DNA of 64,000 bases from Pseudomonadota bacterium (GTDB lineage Bacteria; Desulfobacterota; Desulfobulbia; Desulfobulbales; JAGXFP01), in the NCBI GenBank assembly GCA_018814305.1, contig JAHJAA010000030.1, positions 25,968-89,967 of the forward strand. The letters run 5' to 3'. Made by a program: the position numbers and the translations under genes. Shown piece after piece: positions 38,034 through 47,923 of the stretch (its first letter is position 1; each line of letters begins with the position of its first letter). The notes under the pieces are model-generated. The model ran no database searches. It had not been told where the DNA came from and was given only the letters and a program-made list of their open reading frames with translations.

Positions 38034-38557
38034 GCTTTATCCCTCCCGCTCCTGGCCAAGGCTAGGGCACCGATGATTGCCAGCAGCAGCACCACTGAGA
38101 TCAACTCAAAGACAAAACTGTAGGTGGTCAAGAGGGCGTGACCCACCGCCTTAACCGACCCGTCATTCACCTTAACCGCAGCGGCCGGCCACATGGTGGT
38201 CGTGCCCAGGGCGGCCAGCCCCCAGGCAAACAGGGCCCCGACCCCTAAACTACCTGCCGTCCCAACGGCGGTCATACCGCCCGGTTTTTTGTCCGCCCCG
38301 GGATCAGCCAACATAATGGCGAAGACGATGGTCACGCAGACCGCACCGACATAGATCAACATCTCCATGGCGGCCAAGAAGGGGCTATTTAAAAAGTAAT
38401 AAAGACCGGCGATTCCGATCAGACAGAGAGCCAGACCGGAGACGGCCCGGGGGAGGCGGGTGGAACTGGTGGCAATAACCCCGCCAATCAAGGTGACGGC
38501 GACCACCACCAGGAATACCACCCCGGCAAGACCTTCGACTGAGACGAGGGAGCTCAT
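38030..38557 (-). CDS. nuoJ: Complex I subunit NuoJ
   Basis: A 175-residue membrane subunit with five hydrophobic segments and the family motif FLAAMEMLIYVGAVCVTIVF in the third helix. It overlaps nuoI by an ATGA junction and nuoK likewise, so the three are translationally coupled. Confidence 0.95.
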   Translation of the reverse strand: MSSLVSVEGLAGVVFLVVVAVTLIGGVIATSSTRLPRAVSGLALCLIGIAGLYYFLNSPFLAAMEMLIYVGAVCVTIVFAIMLADPGADKKPGGMTAVGTAGSLGVGALFAWGLAALGTTTMWPAAAVKVNDGSVKAVGHALLTTYSFVFELISVVLLLAIIGALALARSGRDKA

Positions 38558-38997
38558 TGTTTTTTGTCCTCCAGTCTTTTTTTCAGGTCAAACACATAGG
38601 CCTCGCGACTGGGACCGGCCAGATTGTACTCTTTTGAAAAGGTAATGGCGTTGAACTTGCAACTCTCAACACACATGCCACACAGGCTGCAGGTGGTAAA
38701 ATTCAGGATATACTTGGTGAGCACCTTCCCCTTGACGCCGTCAACCTTCTCCCCGGCCAGCGAAATACAATTGGAGGGACAGGCTTTCTGACACATCCCG
38801 CAGACCACACAGTTGGGTTCCCCGGTCTCTTCGTTGGGGATCAACTCAATATGCCCACGGAAACGAGGCGTCATCTGCAGACTCTCATGGGGGTACTGGA
38901 GGGTGACCACCGGCTTAACCATATACCGGAAGGTAATGCCGAGGCCCACCGCCAGGCTCTTGGTTCCGGAAAACAGTTCTTTGAAATATCCACTCAT
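38554..38997 (-). CDS. nuoI: Complex I subunit NuoI, 2x[4Fe-4S] ferredoxin-like
   Basis: Carries clusters N6a and N6b, linking the input side to the N2 cluster on NuoB. The two cysteine motifs are CVVCGMCQKACP near residue 62 and CSLCGMCVESCK near residue 100. At 147 residues it is of normal size. The N-terminal helix (YMVKPVVTLQYPHE) resembles the membrane-associated start of NuoI. Since nuoEFG are missing, this subunit would be the outermost known electron entry point in the locus. Confidence 0.95.
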   Translation of the reverse strand: MSGYFKELFSGTKSLAVGLGITFRYMVKPVVTLQYPHESLQMTPRFRGHIELIPNEETGEPNCVVCGMCQKACPSNCISLAGEKVDGVKGKVLTKYILNFTTCSLCGMCVESCKFNAITFSKEYNLAGPSREAYVFDLKKRLEDKKQ

Positions 38998-39010
38998 TGC
39001 TAACTCTCCG

Positions 39011-40108
39011 TCAATGGGGCCAGATTTTAAGCATGGCTCCGGTTAAGAGCAGATTGAACAGTGTAATGGGAATCAGGATCTTCCAGGAGAGATTAAGCAG
39101 CCCCCAGAGGGTGGTCCGGGGATAGGTCCAACGAACCCACATGACACAGAAGATCAAGGTATAGAGTTTCAAGAGAAACCACCACCAGCCGGAAGCGATC
39201 CCGACGGGAGATTGCCAGCCGCCCAGAAAGAGAATGGTGGCCAGACTGCAGCCAATGACGATATTGGCATATTCACCCATGAAGAAGACCCCGAAGCCCA
39301 TGCCAGAGTATTCCGTATGGAACCCGGCGATCAGCTCACTCTCCGCCTCCCCGAGATCGAAGGGTGCCCGGTTGGTCTCAGCTAATGAACAAACGAAAAA
39401 GATCAAAAAGGCCACCGGCATCAGAGGACTGGCAGTAAACCGGAAGATGTACCAGTTTCCAAACCATCCACTCTGCTGCATCACGATCTCGTTCAAATTC
39501 ATGGTTCCGGTCACCATGATCATGGTGATCACGATAATCAGCATGGGGATCTCGTAGGCCACGTTCTGGGAAACCGCACGGGCGGCAGAGATCACTGCAT
39601 ATTTATTGGCCGAGCCCCACCCGCCCAAGAGCAAACCGAGGACGTTCACCGAGGCAAAGGCAAAAATCATCAGCAATCCGATATTGATATTACGGGCGGC
39701 CAGATGTTCACCAAAAGGGATGGTCACAAAGGACATCACTGCCGGAACCAGAACCAGCAATGGCGCAACTTTAAAGAGAAAAGGATCGATCCCCTTGGGT
39801 AGCAGGAGTTGTTTAGACATCAGCTTGATGCCATCAACGAGCGGTTGGATAAGCCCAAAAGGCCCCACTTCCTTGGGTCCAATTCGACACTGGATATGGG
39901 CGCAGACCTTTCGCTCAAGCCAAACCAGATAGGCGGCGTTCAAGGCAGCAAAGATAATGAGAGCGCCACAAAAAATTATTACCCTGGCCAGCCCCCCAGG
40001 AATCGAAGTAAGGAATAAATAGAGGCCGACGATCAGTACGGGTCCGGCAATTAGTCCCGGCAAGACAAAAGGGGCCAAGGCCTTCTTGGTTTCGGGATGA
40101 AGAATCAT
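39011..40108 (-). CDS. nuoH: Complex I subunit NuoH
   Basis: The membrane subunit that, with NuoB and NuoD, forms the quinone-binding cavity. It has 365 residues with eight helices and the characteristic loops ERKVCAHIQCRIGPKEVGPF and AETNRAPFDLGEAESELIAG. The length is a little above average because of about 40 extra N-terminal residues including an additional hydrophobic segment. It follows nuoD after 11 bases. Confidence 0.97.
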   Translation of the reverse strand: MILHPETKKALAPFVLPGLIAGPVLIVGLYLFLTSIPGGLARVIIFCGALIIFAALNAAYLVWLERKVCAHIQCRIGPKEVGPFGLIQPLVDGIKLMSKQLLLPKGIDPFLFKVAPLLVLVPAVMSFVTIPFGEHLAARNINIGLLMIFAFASVNVLGLLLGGWGSANKYAVISAARAVSQNVAYEIPMLIIVITMIMVTGTMNLNEIVMQQSGWFGNWYIFRFTASPLMPVAFLIFFVCSLAETNRAPFDLGEAESELIAGFHTEYSGMGFGVFFMGEYANIVIGCSLATILFLGGWQSPVGIASGWWWFLLKLYTLIFCVMWVRWTYPRTTLWGLLNLSWKILIPITLFNLLLTGAMLKIWPH

Positions 40109-40119
40109 TCGCTCTCTCC

Positions 40120-41238
40120 TTACCGGTCGATTTCAGGGATAACCAAATCCAGACTGCCCATCAAGGCCAGGGCATCGGCCAACAGCATCCCTTGGCTGGC
40201 CTCCTCATAGAGACTCAGGTTGGAGTACGTCGGGGAGCGCAGTTTCAGCCGATAGGGGGTGTTGGTGCCGTCACTGACCACTCGGATCCCAAAGGTGCCG
40301 CGAGCGGCCTCCACGGCGGCATAATAATCTCCCTTGGGTGCCTTGATAATCTTCGGGACTTTCTCAGCCATAACCGGCCCCTCAGGTAACTTGTCCAGGG
40401 CCTGCTCAATGATCCGTAAACTCTGCTCAATCTCGTCCATCCGGACCATGTAGCGAGCCATGGAATCACATTCATGATAAACTGGTATGTCAAAATCGAA
40501 TTCAGAATAGACCGAGTAGGGCTCATTTTTTCGGATGTCAAAATCAACTCCGGACCCCCGAAGCACCGGACCGGTGGCCCCATACTTACGGCACATCTCT
40601 GCAGAGATCAGTCCCACATCCTTCAACCTTTTGATCATGATAATATTGTTGGTAACCAGATTATGGTAGTCGGGCATCCGACTCCTGAGCCGTTTGATAA
40701 AAGCCCGGGAACCGGTGATAAAATCGTCATCAACATCATTATAAAGACCGCCGAAACGAAAGTAACAAAAGGTCAGTCGGGAGCCGGTTACCGACTCAAG
40801 GAGATCGAGGATCTTTTCCCGATCATCAAAGGCATAGAGGAGCGGGGTAAAACCGCCCAGGTCCAGAACAAAGGCTCCAAACCAGAGGAGATGACTGGCA
40901 ATCCGGTTCAACTCTACGGTGATTACCCGGAGATATTCAGCCCGCTCGGGTACCGTGATCCCCATGGCTCGTTCCACCACCAGGGCATAGCCATGATTAT
41001 AGGAAAGGGCGCCTAAATAATCGAGCCGCCCGGTATTCGGCATAAACTGGGCCCAGGTCCGGTTTTCACCCATCTTTTCATGCATCCGGTGAATATAGCC
41101 CAGAACCGGTTCCGCTCTGAGGATATATTCGCCGTCCATGGTCAATTTAACCCGAAGAACCCCGTGGGTGGCAGGATGTTGCGGGCCCAGGTTAAGAACA
41201 AAGGTTTCTTGATTCTGACTCCGCGCTAAATCGCTCAT
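40120..41238 (-). CDS. nuoD: Complex I 49-kDa-type subunit NuoD
   Basis: The NiFe-hydrogenase-derived subunit lining the quinone site, 372 residues. Conserved parts are NLGPQHPATHGVLRVKLTMD, GYIHRMHEKMGENRTWAQFM, RAMGITVPERAEYLRVI and the C-terminal ALALMGSLDLVIPEIDR. It stands alone, not fused to nuoC. The start overlaps the nuoC stop in an ATGA junction. Confidence 0.98.
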   Translation of the reverse strand: MSDLARSQNQETFVLNLGPQHPATHGVLRVKLTMDGEYILRAEPVLGYIHRMHEKMGENRTWAQFMPNTGRLDYLGALSYNHGYALVVERAMGITVPERAEYLRVITVELNRIASHLLWFGAFVLDLGGFTPLLYAFDDREKILDLLESVTGSRLTFCYFRFGGLYNDVDDDFITGSRAFIKRLRSRMPDYHNLVTNNIIMIKRLKDVGLISAEMCRKYGATGPVLRGSGVDFDIRKNEPYSVYSEFDFDIPVYHECDSMARYMVRMDEIEQSLRIIEQALDKLPEGPVMAEKVPKIIKAPKGDYYAAVEAARGTFGIRVVSDGTNTPYRLKLRSPTYSNLSLYEEASQGMLLADALALMGSLDLVIPEIDR

Positions 41239-41756
41239 GCCTTAAAATCCTTAAGAAGAGGATGAAAGTCGGCATCTTCCGGCAATAACAGAGGGGAAAG
41301 GTCAGGATGCCCGGTAAAGATGATCCCAAAGAAATCATGGGTTTCGCGCTCATGCCAGTTGGCGCCGGGATATACCCCGGAAATAGTCGGCAGCTCCGGG
41401 GTCCCCCGATTGATGCGACACCGGATGACAATGCGCAGCAATGGGCGGATTCCACTATGACTGAAGTCGTAGACCACCTCCATCTGCTCTTCCGGAGGTT
41501 CTCCCGGGGTCTCGACTACCGGTTCTTCACCCTCTGCAACCTCAGGTTTCTTGGCGACGGCTGCAGCCTCCCCGAGCCAATCAACCCCGGTAACCGCCTC
41601 AATGGCAAAACCCTCTTGATCTAGGATCTCTGCCATCGCCACTACCTGAGCAGGACTTGCGGCCACATCGAGATGATATCCTTTGGCAGCATGATCGGTT
41701 TCGGTAATGGATATGGGATTGAGCGCGGAAAGTTTCTCTTTCAGTCGTGTAATCAT
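41235..41756 (-). CDS. nuoC: Complex I 30-kDa-type subunit NuoC
   Basis: A peripheral-arm subunit of 173 residues. The signature NWHERETHDFFGIIFTGHPD lies near residue 132. Between the two halves of the fold, about residues 65-92, there is an unusual proline- and glutamate-rich insert (EVAEGEEPVVETPGEPPEEQ). It starts four bases after nuoB. Confidence 0.95.
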   Translation of the reverse strand: MITRLKEKLSALNPISITETDHAAKGYHLDVAASPAQVVAMAEILDQEGFAIEAVTGVDWLGEAAAVAKKPEVAEGEEPVVETPGEPPEEQMEVVYDFSHSGIRPLLRIVIRCRINRGTPELPTISGVYPGANWHERETHDFFGIIFTGHPDLSPLLLPEDADFHPLLKDFKA

Positions 41757-41759
41757 CTC

Positions 41760-42257
41760 TTAACCGACCTCCACTCGTGGCCAACGCCGATACCCGGCAA
41801 CCTTCTCCTCAAGCTCAAGGATCCCTTCTATCAAGGCCTCAGGCCGGGGAGGACAGCCCGGGATGTAGATATCAACCGGAAAGAGCTTATCAGCCCCTTC
41901 GACGATCCCGTATTGGCCCTCGAAGACAAAGGGGCCACCTGAGATGGCGCAGTTGCCCATGGCGATAACCCATTTTGGTTCCGGCATCTGATCGTAAAGA
42001 GTCAGCACAGCCGGGGCCATTTTCTTGCTGATGGTCCCGGCCACAATCATCACATCGCATTGCCGCGGTGACGGCCGAAAGACCTCGGCCCCAAATCGGG
42101 CCAAATCAAACCTGGACGCACCGGCCGCCATCATCTCAATAGCGCAGCAAGCCAGGCCGAAAGTCATGGGCCACAGGGAATTAGCGCGCCCCAGGGCCAA
42201 TAACTTATCAAGTGCGGCAAAATGGACTATGGCAGACTGATCGTTTTCCTTCCCCAC
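41760..42257 (-). CDS. nuoB: Complex I subunit NuoB, N2 cluster
   Basis: Carries the N2 [4Fe-4S] cluster that reduces quinone. The cluster cysteines are seen in [25 protein letters not shown] and [17 protein letters not shown] chose the GTG at 42257 because GGGAG lies seven bases upstream; a TTG at 42276-42278 is also in frame but has no such site. Either start lies inside the 3' end of nuoA, so the two genes overlap by 31 bases or more. Confidence 0.94.
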   Translation of the reverse strand: MGKENDQSAIVHFAALDKLLALGRANSLWPMTFGLACCAIEMMAAGASRFDLARFGAEVFRPSPRQCDVMIVAGTISKKMAPAVLTLYDQMPEPKWVIAMGNCAISGGPFVFEGQYGIVEGADKLFPVDIYIPGCPPRPEALIEGILELEEKVAGYRRWPRVEVG

Positions 42258-42628
42258 AGGAACACTCCCTTTTTCCAAGCATAGATTACAGCCAGCGACA
42301 GGATGCCGACAAAGATGACCAGTTCGACAAAGTCACGGATAATAAATCCGTCGTTATAGGCCATGGCAACGGGAAACAAAAAGAGGACATCCACATCAAA
42401 GGCGAGAAACATCAGGGCGTAGAGATAATATATGATACCGAACCGAATCCAGGCTTCGCCGATGGGCTCCATGCCGCATTCAATGAGCTGATTGGTTTTT
42501 TGAGCGTAATTTCGGGTGTTTCGAGGGGCGAAGAGATATGAGATGATAAACGGGCCGATGGCAAAGGCCAGACCACCGAGACAGAAGGCAGCGACATACA
42601 GAAGATCGACAAGCGATTGTTGTCCCAC
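42227..42628 (-). CDS. nuoA: Complex I subunit NuoA
   Basis: A 133-residue, three-helix subunit and first gene of the operon. The family motif YECG appears here as [14 protein letters not shown], followed by [20 protein letters not shown]. The stop lies within the nuoB start region. Confidence 0.96.
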   Translation of the reverse strand: MGQQSLVDLLYVAAFCLGGLAFAIGPFIISYLFAPRNTRNYAQKTNQLIECGMEPIGEAWIRFGIIYYLYALMFLAFDVDVLFLFPVAMAYNDGFIIRDFVELVIFVGILSLAVIYAWKKGVFLWGRKTISLP

Positions 42629-42776
42629 GATAACGCCCTCCCTGGAAGGAAACGGAGCTGACGAATCAGTCCGGTACCAGCTAATCGTGAAAAAAACTTC
42701 AGATGCGATTGGAAGTTTCCAGCCCTTTCATTCCGAGCTATTCCCCAAATCTCCAACCACTGCAAAATTGTCTGAT

Positions 42777-42805
42777 CTTTTATCCCACCACTCCATCGAT
42801 GTCAA
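42777..42805 (-). promoter_or_regulatory. Sigma-70 promoter of the complex I operon
   Basis: On the minus strand a perfect TTGACA is followed by a 17-base spacer and TAAAAG (four of six matches). Transcription would start about 140 bases before nuoA. The region between it and the convergent mpl end holds no other gene. Confidence 0.6.
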
Positions 42806-42896
42806 GTGATTCCTGACGAAATGAATAACAATTCATCGACCGGCCAGCCCTAGCTGATAGCACCTTGTGGTACTGAAATGAAACTCCAAAAAAGAG

Positions 42897-44342
42897 CTAT
42901 CCCCTCACCTGGAGTCCATCGAGGAGACGTTGATGTATTTGATCAAAGCCACCGTTGGATAATATCGCTATTATATCTCCCGACCGACTGGTCTCAAAAA
43001 GATAGCTCAAAATATCATCGGTATCGGGAAAATAACAGGCCTTCACGCCCTGTCCACTGAGGTCAGCAACCAGACGACGAGCAGAAAACCGTTCTTCCTC
43101 AGCAATACCAACCAGGGGTTCCGGTTCACGAACCACAACCAGATCAGCCGCGTCAAAACATCCCGCAAAGGCATCTTGAAAGATCCGGCGTCGACTTGAG
43201 TTGGTCCTTGGCTCAAAAACCGCCACCAAACGCCCGGGATAGGCTGCACGAAGGGCAACCAGGGTCTCCCTGACTGCTGTGGGATGATGGGCAAAGTCAT
43301 CGATAACTGTAATTCCATCGACCACCCCCCTGACTTCCTGCCGCCTTTTTATCCCACCAAACCCTGTCAGACCACGACGGATATCATCCTTCCCCACTCC
43401 CAAACCATCAAGGACGGCGATCACCGCTAAACTATTTAAGGCGTTGTGCACTCCAGGCATAATACTTCGGAAACGTCCAAAATCCAGGCCCCGGTGATGA
43501 ACCAAAAACTCAGTGCCAGTCAGCCCGACCTGAACCTCGACAAGGCGCCAATCCCGACCCTCCGCCAAACCATACCCCTCAACCGGACACTGCGCCAACT
43601 CGGTAATTTCCTGAACTACCGGGTCATCCAGATTGGCAATAAGTTTTCCCTCCGGAGGAATAATCGAAACCAGTTGCATAAAAGATTTTTTGACCGCCGC
43701 AAGATCTGCATAGATGTCGGCATGATCAAATTCGACACTGGTAAGAATTACGGTATGGGGGCGATAGTGAAGAAACTTGGGAACTTTATCAAAAAACGCG
43801 GTGTCATACTCATCCCCCTCAACGACAAAACAATCCCCCTGTCCCAAGTTATAGTTGCGACCAAAGGCCATAACCAACCCGCCGATCAAAAAACCGGGAT
43901 CTCGTCCGGCATCATTAAGCAGGGTCGCCAACACAGACGAAGTGGTTGTTTTTCCGTGGGTTCCGGCAACGACCAGGGACAACCGATCACGAATAAAACA
44001 ATGGGCGAGAATTTGGGGCATGGAGAGATACGGAATACCCGCATGGGCTAGAGCTATGGCCTCCGGGTTAACTGCGCGAATCACATTCCCGACCACTACC
44101 AGGTCCGGGCGGGGTTCAAGATTGGCACCGTCATATCCGTCGTGAATCGCGATACCCTGACCGGCCAGGAAGTCGCTCATGGGCGGATAAACCGCCTGAT
44201 CCGAGCCGCTGACCTGGTAGCCGGCCTCTTTCAACATGGCGGCCAGGGCACCGACCCCGGTTCCACAAATCCCCATGAGGTGAATATGCCGGACGAAATC
44301 CGGAAAGAAATTCAGGGCCGGATCAAGAAGGAGTGGAATCAC
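42897..44342 (-). CDS. mpl: UDP-N-acetylmuramate:L-Ala-gamma-D-Glu-meso-DAP ligase (Mpl)
   Basis: Mpl reattaches recycled murein tripeptide to UDP-MurNAc in the cytosol. The 481-residue Mur ligase has the N-terminal HIHLMGICGTGVGALAAMLK, the ATP site AGTHGKTTTSSVLATLL near residue 120, EGDEYDTAFFDKVPKFLHYR and the C-terminal FEPRTNSSRRRIFQDAF. The EGDEYDTAFFDK and FEPRTNSS segments favour Mpl over MurC. It follows the 61-residue gene after 15 bases. Confidence 0.92.
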   Translation of the reverse strand: MIPLLLDPALNFFPDFVRHIHLMGICGTGVGALAAMLKEAGYQVSGSDQAVYPPMSDFLAGQGIAIHDGYDGANLEPRPDLVVVGNVIRAVNPEAIALAHAGIPYLSMPQILAHCFIRDRLSLVVAGTHGKTTTSSVLATLLNDAGRDPGFLIGGLVMAFGRNYNLGQGDCFVVEGDEYDTAFFDKVPKFLHYRPHTVILTSVEFDHADIYADLAAVKKSFMQLVSIIPPEGKLIANLDDPVVQEITELAQCPVEGYGLAEGRDWRLVEVQVGLTGTEFLVHHRGLDFGRFRSIMPGVHNALNSLAVIAVLDGLGVGKDDIRRGLTGFGGIKRRQEVRGVVDGITVIDDFAHHPTAVRETLVALRAAYPGRLVAVFEPRTNSSRRRIFQDAFAGCFDAADLVVVREPEPLVGIAEEERFSARRLVADLSGQGVKACYFPDTDDILSYLFETSRSGDIIAILSNGGFDQIHQRLLDGLQVRG

Positions 44343-44357
44343 GATAATTCCTCAAGG

Positions 44358-44543
44358 TCAGGAACGAACTGAATCGCGAACCGCTTGATAGATTTTCTGG
44401 AAATGTTCTTCGAAATTTACGGGAGTGAGGCGACCGACCTCAATAAACTTGACCACAACTTCCTTGGCAACCTTGAGGATGGCCTCATCGGTAACCGGCT
44501 TAAGTTGAGGAGAAACGGGAGTGGATTCCTTTGAGGAGGTCAT
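44358..44543 (-). CDS. Small conserved protein of unknown function upstream of mpl
   Basis: A 61-residue soluble protein: a polar N-terminus of about 18 residues followed by a predicted helical region (DEAILKVAKEVVVKFIEVGR, then TPVNFEEHFQKIYQAVRDSV). I recall similar short proteins in Deltaproteobacteria but no function. It has no evident ribosome-binding site and stands between tRNA-Ala and mpl on the same strand. The regular helix pattern and closeness to mpl support real coding. Confidence 0.7.
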   Translation of the reverse strand: MTSSKESTPVSPQLKPVTDEAILKVAKEVVVKFIEVGRLTPVNFEEHFQKIYQAVRDSVRS

Positions 44544-44558
44544 AATTTTTCAACTGTA

Positions 44559-44613
44559 CAAAACAAAACCCCTGCAGAGAAAGAAGGCCAATTCTTATTA
44601 AGATCCGCAGGGG
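44559..44613 (-). terminator. Terminator after tRNA-Ala
   Basis: CCCCTGC and GCAGGGG form the base of a larger hairpin with an inner AAGAA/TTCTT stem; on the minus strand it is followed by TTTTGTTTTG. It would end the tRNA transcript before the 61-residue gene. Confidence 0.5.
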
Positions 44614-44668
44614 CCGACCTTTTAAGAAAAACCATTGAGGCCCTCCCAAAAAGGATTATTTCATGTTG

Positions 44669-44744
<76 letters not shown>

Positions 44745-44833
44745 ACAAAGGCAAACCGTAAAAATGAAACCAAATCCAATAAGTCAGATGACCTCTGATG
44801 AGACCGGATCCCGACGTTATTTTCGCGATCTGA

Positions 44834-44860
44834 ATAACATGGAGACGAAAGCACTGTCAA
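44834..44860 (-). promoter_or_regulatory. Possible sigma-70 promoter of tRNA-Ala
   Basis: Minus-strand TTGACA with TGTTAT after a short 15-base spacer; start would lie about 80 bases before the tRNA. The perfect -35 is the main support. Confidence 0.4.
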
Positions 44861-45090
44861 GATTTTTCTTCCTTAGCGGCTCACCCATTTCTCTTGCCAA
44901 CCAACAGTGAGTTTGTTACATTGTCGAGGTTCCATATATCTTCGTTATGGAACGAAAAATCACCACGATATTTTTTTCAAATTTATCATATTAGCAAAAG
45001 AAAAGGTTTCGTTGGTTTTTTATTACAAGTCGATGCCTCTACACAGTGATCATTGCACTCCTTCCCACTCTTCAAGCGTGATAGAGTCGT

Positions 45091-45118
45091 TTGAAATTTC
45101 AACTGTGCACTGTATAAC
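45091..45118 (+). promoter_or_regulatory. Possible sigma-70 promoter of the mre operon
   Basis: TTGAAA, a 16-base spacer and TATAAC lie about 60 bases before the mreB start codon. Each box has five of six consensus bases. Confidence 0.5.
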
Positions 45119-45147
45119 TTTTAATATTGAATTTTGATTGATCTTAA

Positions 45148-46218
<1,071 letters not shown>

Positions 46219-46233
46219 TCTCGACCCACCAAT

Positions 46234-46260
46234 CCCCCCCCGAATTCGATTCGGAGGGGG
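46234..46260 (+). repeat. GC-rich hairpin between mreB and mreC
   Basis: CCCCC-C-CCGAAT pairs with ATTCGG-A-GGGGG with one mismatch and a three-base loop. No T-run follows, so it is more likely an RNA-stability or partial-attenuation element that lets mreB be made in excess of mreC. Confidence 0.5.
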
Positions 46261-46437
46261 AGGTCTTAAATTTATTTGATCAAAGGATCACGGCGAAATC
46301 GATTCCTTCAAGTATTAAATTTAAAACGCCTGCTGTATACCACTGGCAACGAAACAAAACTTCTTGGTCCACCGAACTCCAATCTCCCTCCCGGTCCATT
46401 CGGCACTGCCATTTCCACCCCGAACAGGAACTTCTTG

Positions 46438-47271
46438 ATGCGAAAAAGAGGCAAAAAATCTCGTCCCCTCAGAAAATTCCTTTTTTTTATTTTCTTTGTT
46501 ACTATTTTCGGTTTTTTGACCATATCCTCCATTGGACAACGCGAATTCAGCGCTCCCCACAAAATAATTTTTGAAATTCTTGGCACTGCCCAGACCGGCG
46601 TTACCGGCCTACGTAATTTGGGTGTGAATACCTGGCAACATTATGTGGCCCTCTGGAATGTACGCACCGAAAATCTTCAATTGCGGCTGGAGATCAAAAA
46701 GTATCAGGAGATGAACAGCAAGTACCAGGAGGCCCTTGCCACCAACCTCAGACTTAACAGCCTACTGGACCTCAAGGAATCACTACCAGCCCCCACCCTC
46801 ACCGCACAAGTAATCGGCCGGGACCCTTCTCAATGGTTCAAAACATTGACCATCAACCGCGGAACCAGCTCCGGGGTGACCAGAGGAATGCCGGTGGTTA
46901 CAGTTGAAGGGGTGGTCGGACAGATCTTTGACGGGGCAAACCATTATGCCAAGGTCATCCAGGCTATCGACCCCAACAGCGCCATCGATGTCCTGGTGCA
47001 ACGGAGCAGGACCCAGGGTATCCTCAAGGGAACTGGCTCCACTTATAAACTTCAATATGTGGTCAAAAATTCCGATGTCAGAGTCGGTGATACCGTCATC
47101 ACTTCGGGACTCAGTGGGACATTTCCGAAAGCCATCCCGGTGGGTACTGTCAGCAGCGTTGTCAGCAACCGACGAGGGATGTTTCTTGAAATTGATATAA
47201 CCCCGGCCGTTGATTTCAATAGGCTGGAAAATGTCGTCATTGTAATGACCCCAAACAAACTGGCAGAATAA
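46438..47271 (+). CDS. mreC: Rod-shape-determining protein MreC
   Basis: A bitopic periplasmic scaffold of the elongasome. The 277-residue protein has a basic N-terminus (RKRGKKSRPLRKF), one membrane helix (FLFFIFFVTIFGFLTIS), a coiled coil (about residues 65-110, ENLQLRLEIKKYQEMNSKYQ) and the beta-domain start VIGRDPSQWFKTLTINRGTS. The ATG at 46438 has AGGA upstream; an in-frame extension back to 46276 has no family resemblance. Confidence 0.95.
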   Translation: MRKRGKKSRPLRKFLFFIFFVTIFGFLTISSIGQREFSAPHKIIFEILGTAQTGVTGLRNLGVNTWQHYVALWNVRTENLQLRLEIKKYQEMNSKYQEALATNLRLNSLLDLKESLPAPTLTAQVIGRDPSQWFKTLTINRGTSSGVTRGMPVVTVEGVVGQIFDGANHYAKVIQAIDPNSAIDVLVQRSRTQGILKGTGSTYKLQYVVKNSDVRVGDTVITSGLSGTFPKAIPVGTVSSVVSNRRGMFLEIDITPAVDFNRLENVVIVMTPNKLAE

Positions 47272-47383
47272 ATATTATTTATCTAGGAGTCTATCCGTAT
47301 TTATGTTTTCCAGACTCAATTGGGCTTGACCAGCAACCGGCCATTGATCATTTTTATTACCCCAAATTATCTATACCGAATTT

Positions 47384-47923
47384 ATGCTCACTTTTATCTT
47401 CATAACTATCGGCGCCCTTCTCCTGGTAATCCAGACCAGCATTACGACCATGTTACCCGACTGGATCGGTCAGCCTGACCTGATCTTCCTCCTGGTGATT
47501 TACTTATCCTCTCGCTTTGAAGTCTATCGAGGAGCGGCAATTACGCTTCTCCTAGGCCTGACCATGGACATCTATGCTGGGATCAATCCCGGGCTCTATC
47601 CGATCATCTATCTAGGATTATATGCCGTCATTCGCCTCAGCTCTCGCCACCTTATCGTCAATGAAGCCTCTCATCAACCCCCTTTGGCAGCAGCAGGCTA
47701 TCTGTTGATGAGCGGGGCGATTTATCTCTTTGTTACCTTGACCATCCCGGACGGTGAAGTACTATGGTCATGGCGCTCTCTTCTTTTGCAGGACATTATC
47801 ATTGCCGTATTGGCATTCCCCTCCTACCAGGTTCTTTCATTGGTCCAAACCACATTTTCCGACCGCCGGAAACGTTCACTTTTCATAAACCGCTCCAAGT
47901 CGGGAAACCGTTTTATCCAATGA
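47384..47923 (+). CDS. mreD: Rod-shape-determining membrane protein MreD
   Basis: A small polytopic membrane protein of 179 residues with five or six hydrophobic segments; it links MreC to the synthesis enzymes. Recognisable are WIGQPDLIFLLVIYLSSRFE and LLLGLTMDIYAGINPGLYPI. No clear ribosome-binding site is seen. Its stop overlaps the mrdA start (ATGA). Confidence 0.9.
   Translation: MLTFIFITIGALLLVIQTSITTMLPDWIGQPDLIFLLVIYLSSRFEVYRGAAITLLLGLTMDIYAGINPGLYPIIYLGLYAVIRLSSRHLIVNEASHQPPLAAAGYLLMSGAIYLFVTLTIPDGEVLWSWRSLLLQDIIIAVLAFPSYQVLSLVQTTFSDRRKRSLFINRSKSGNRFIQ

Noticed and set aside
34114..42628. Large antisense open frames across the complex I genes
   Set aside because: They are shadows of well-conserved genes on the other strand, explained by codon usage.
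44907..45137. 76-codon frame upstream of mreB
   Set aside because: It covers the probable mreB promoter, has no ribosome-binding site, and shows no family features.
47764..47919. Upstream extension of mrdA inside mreD
   Set aside because: The ATGA overlap at 47920 gives the normal PBP2 N-terminus; the extension is the mreD gene read in another frame.
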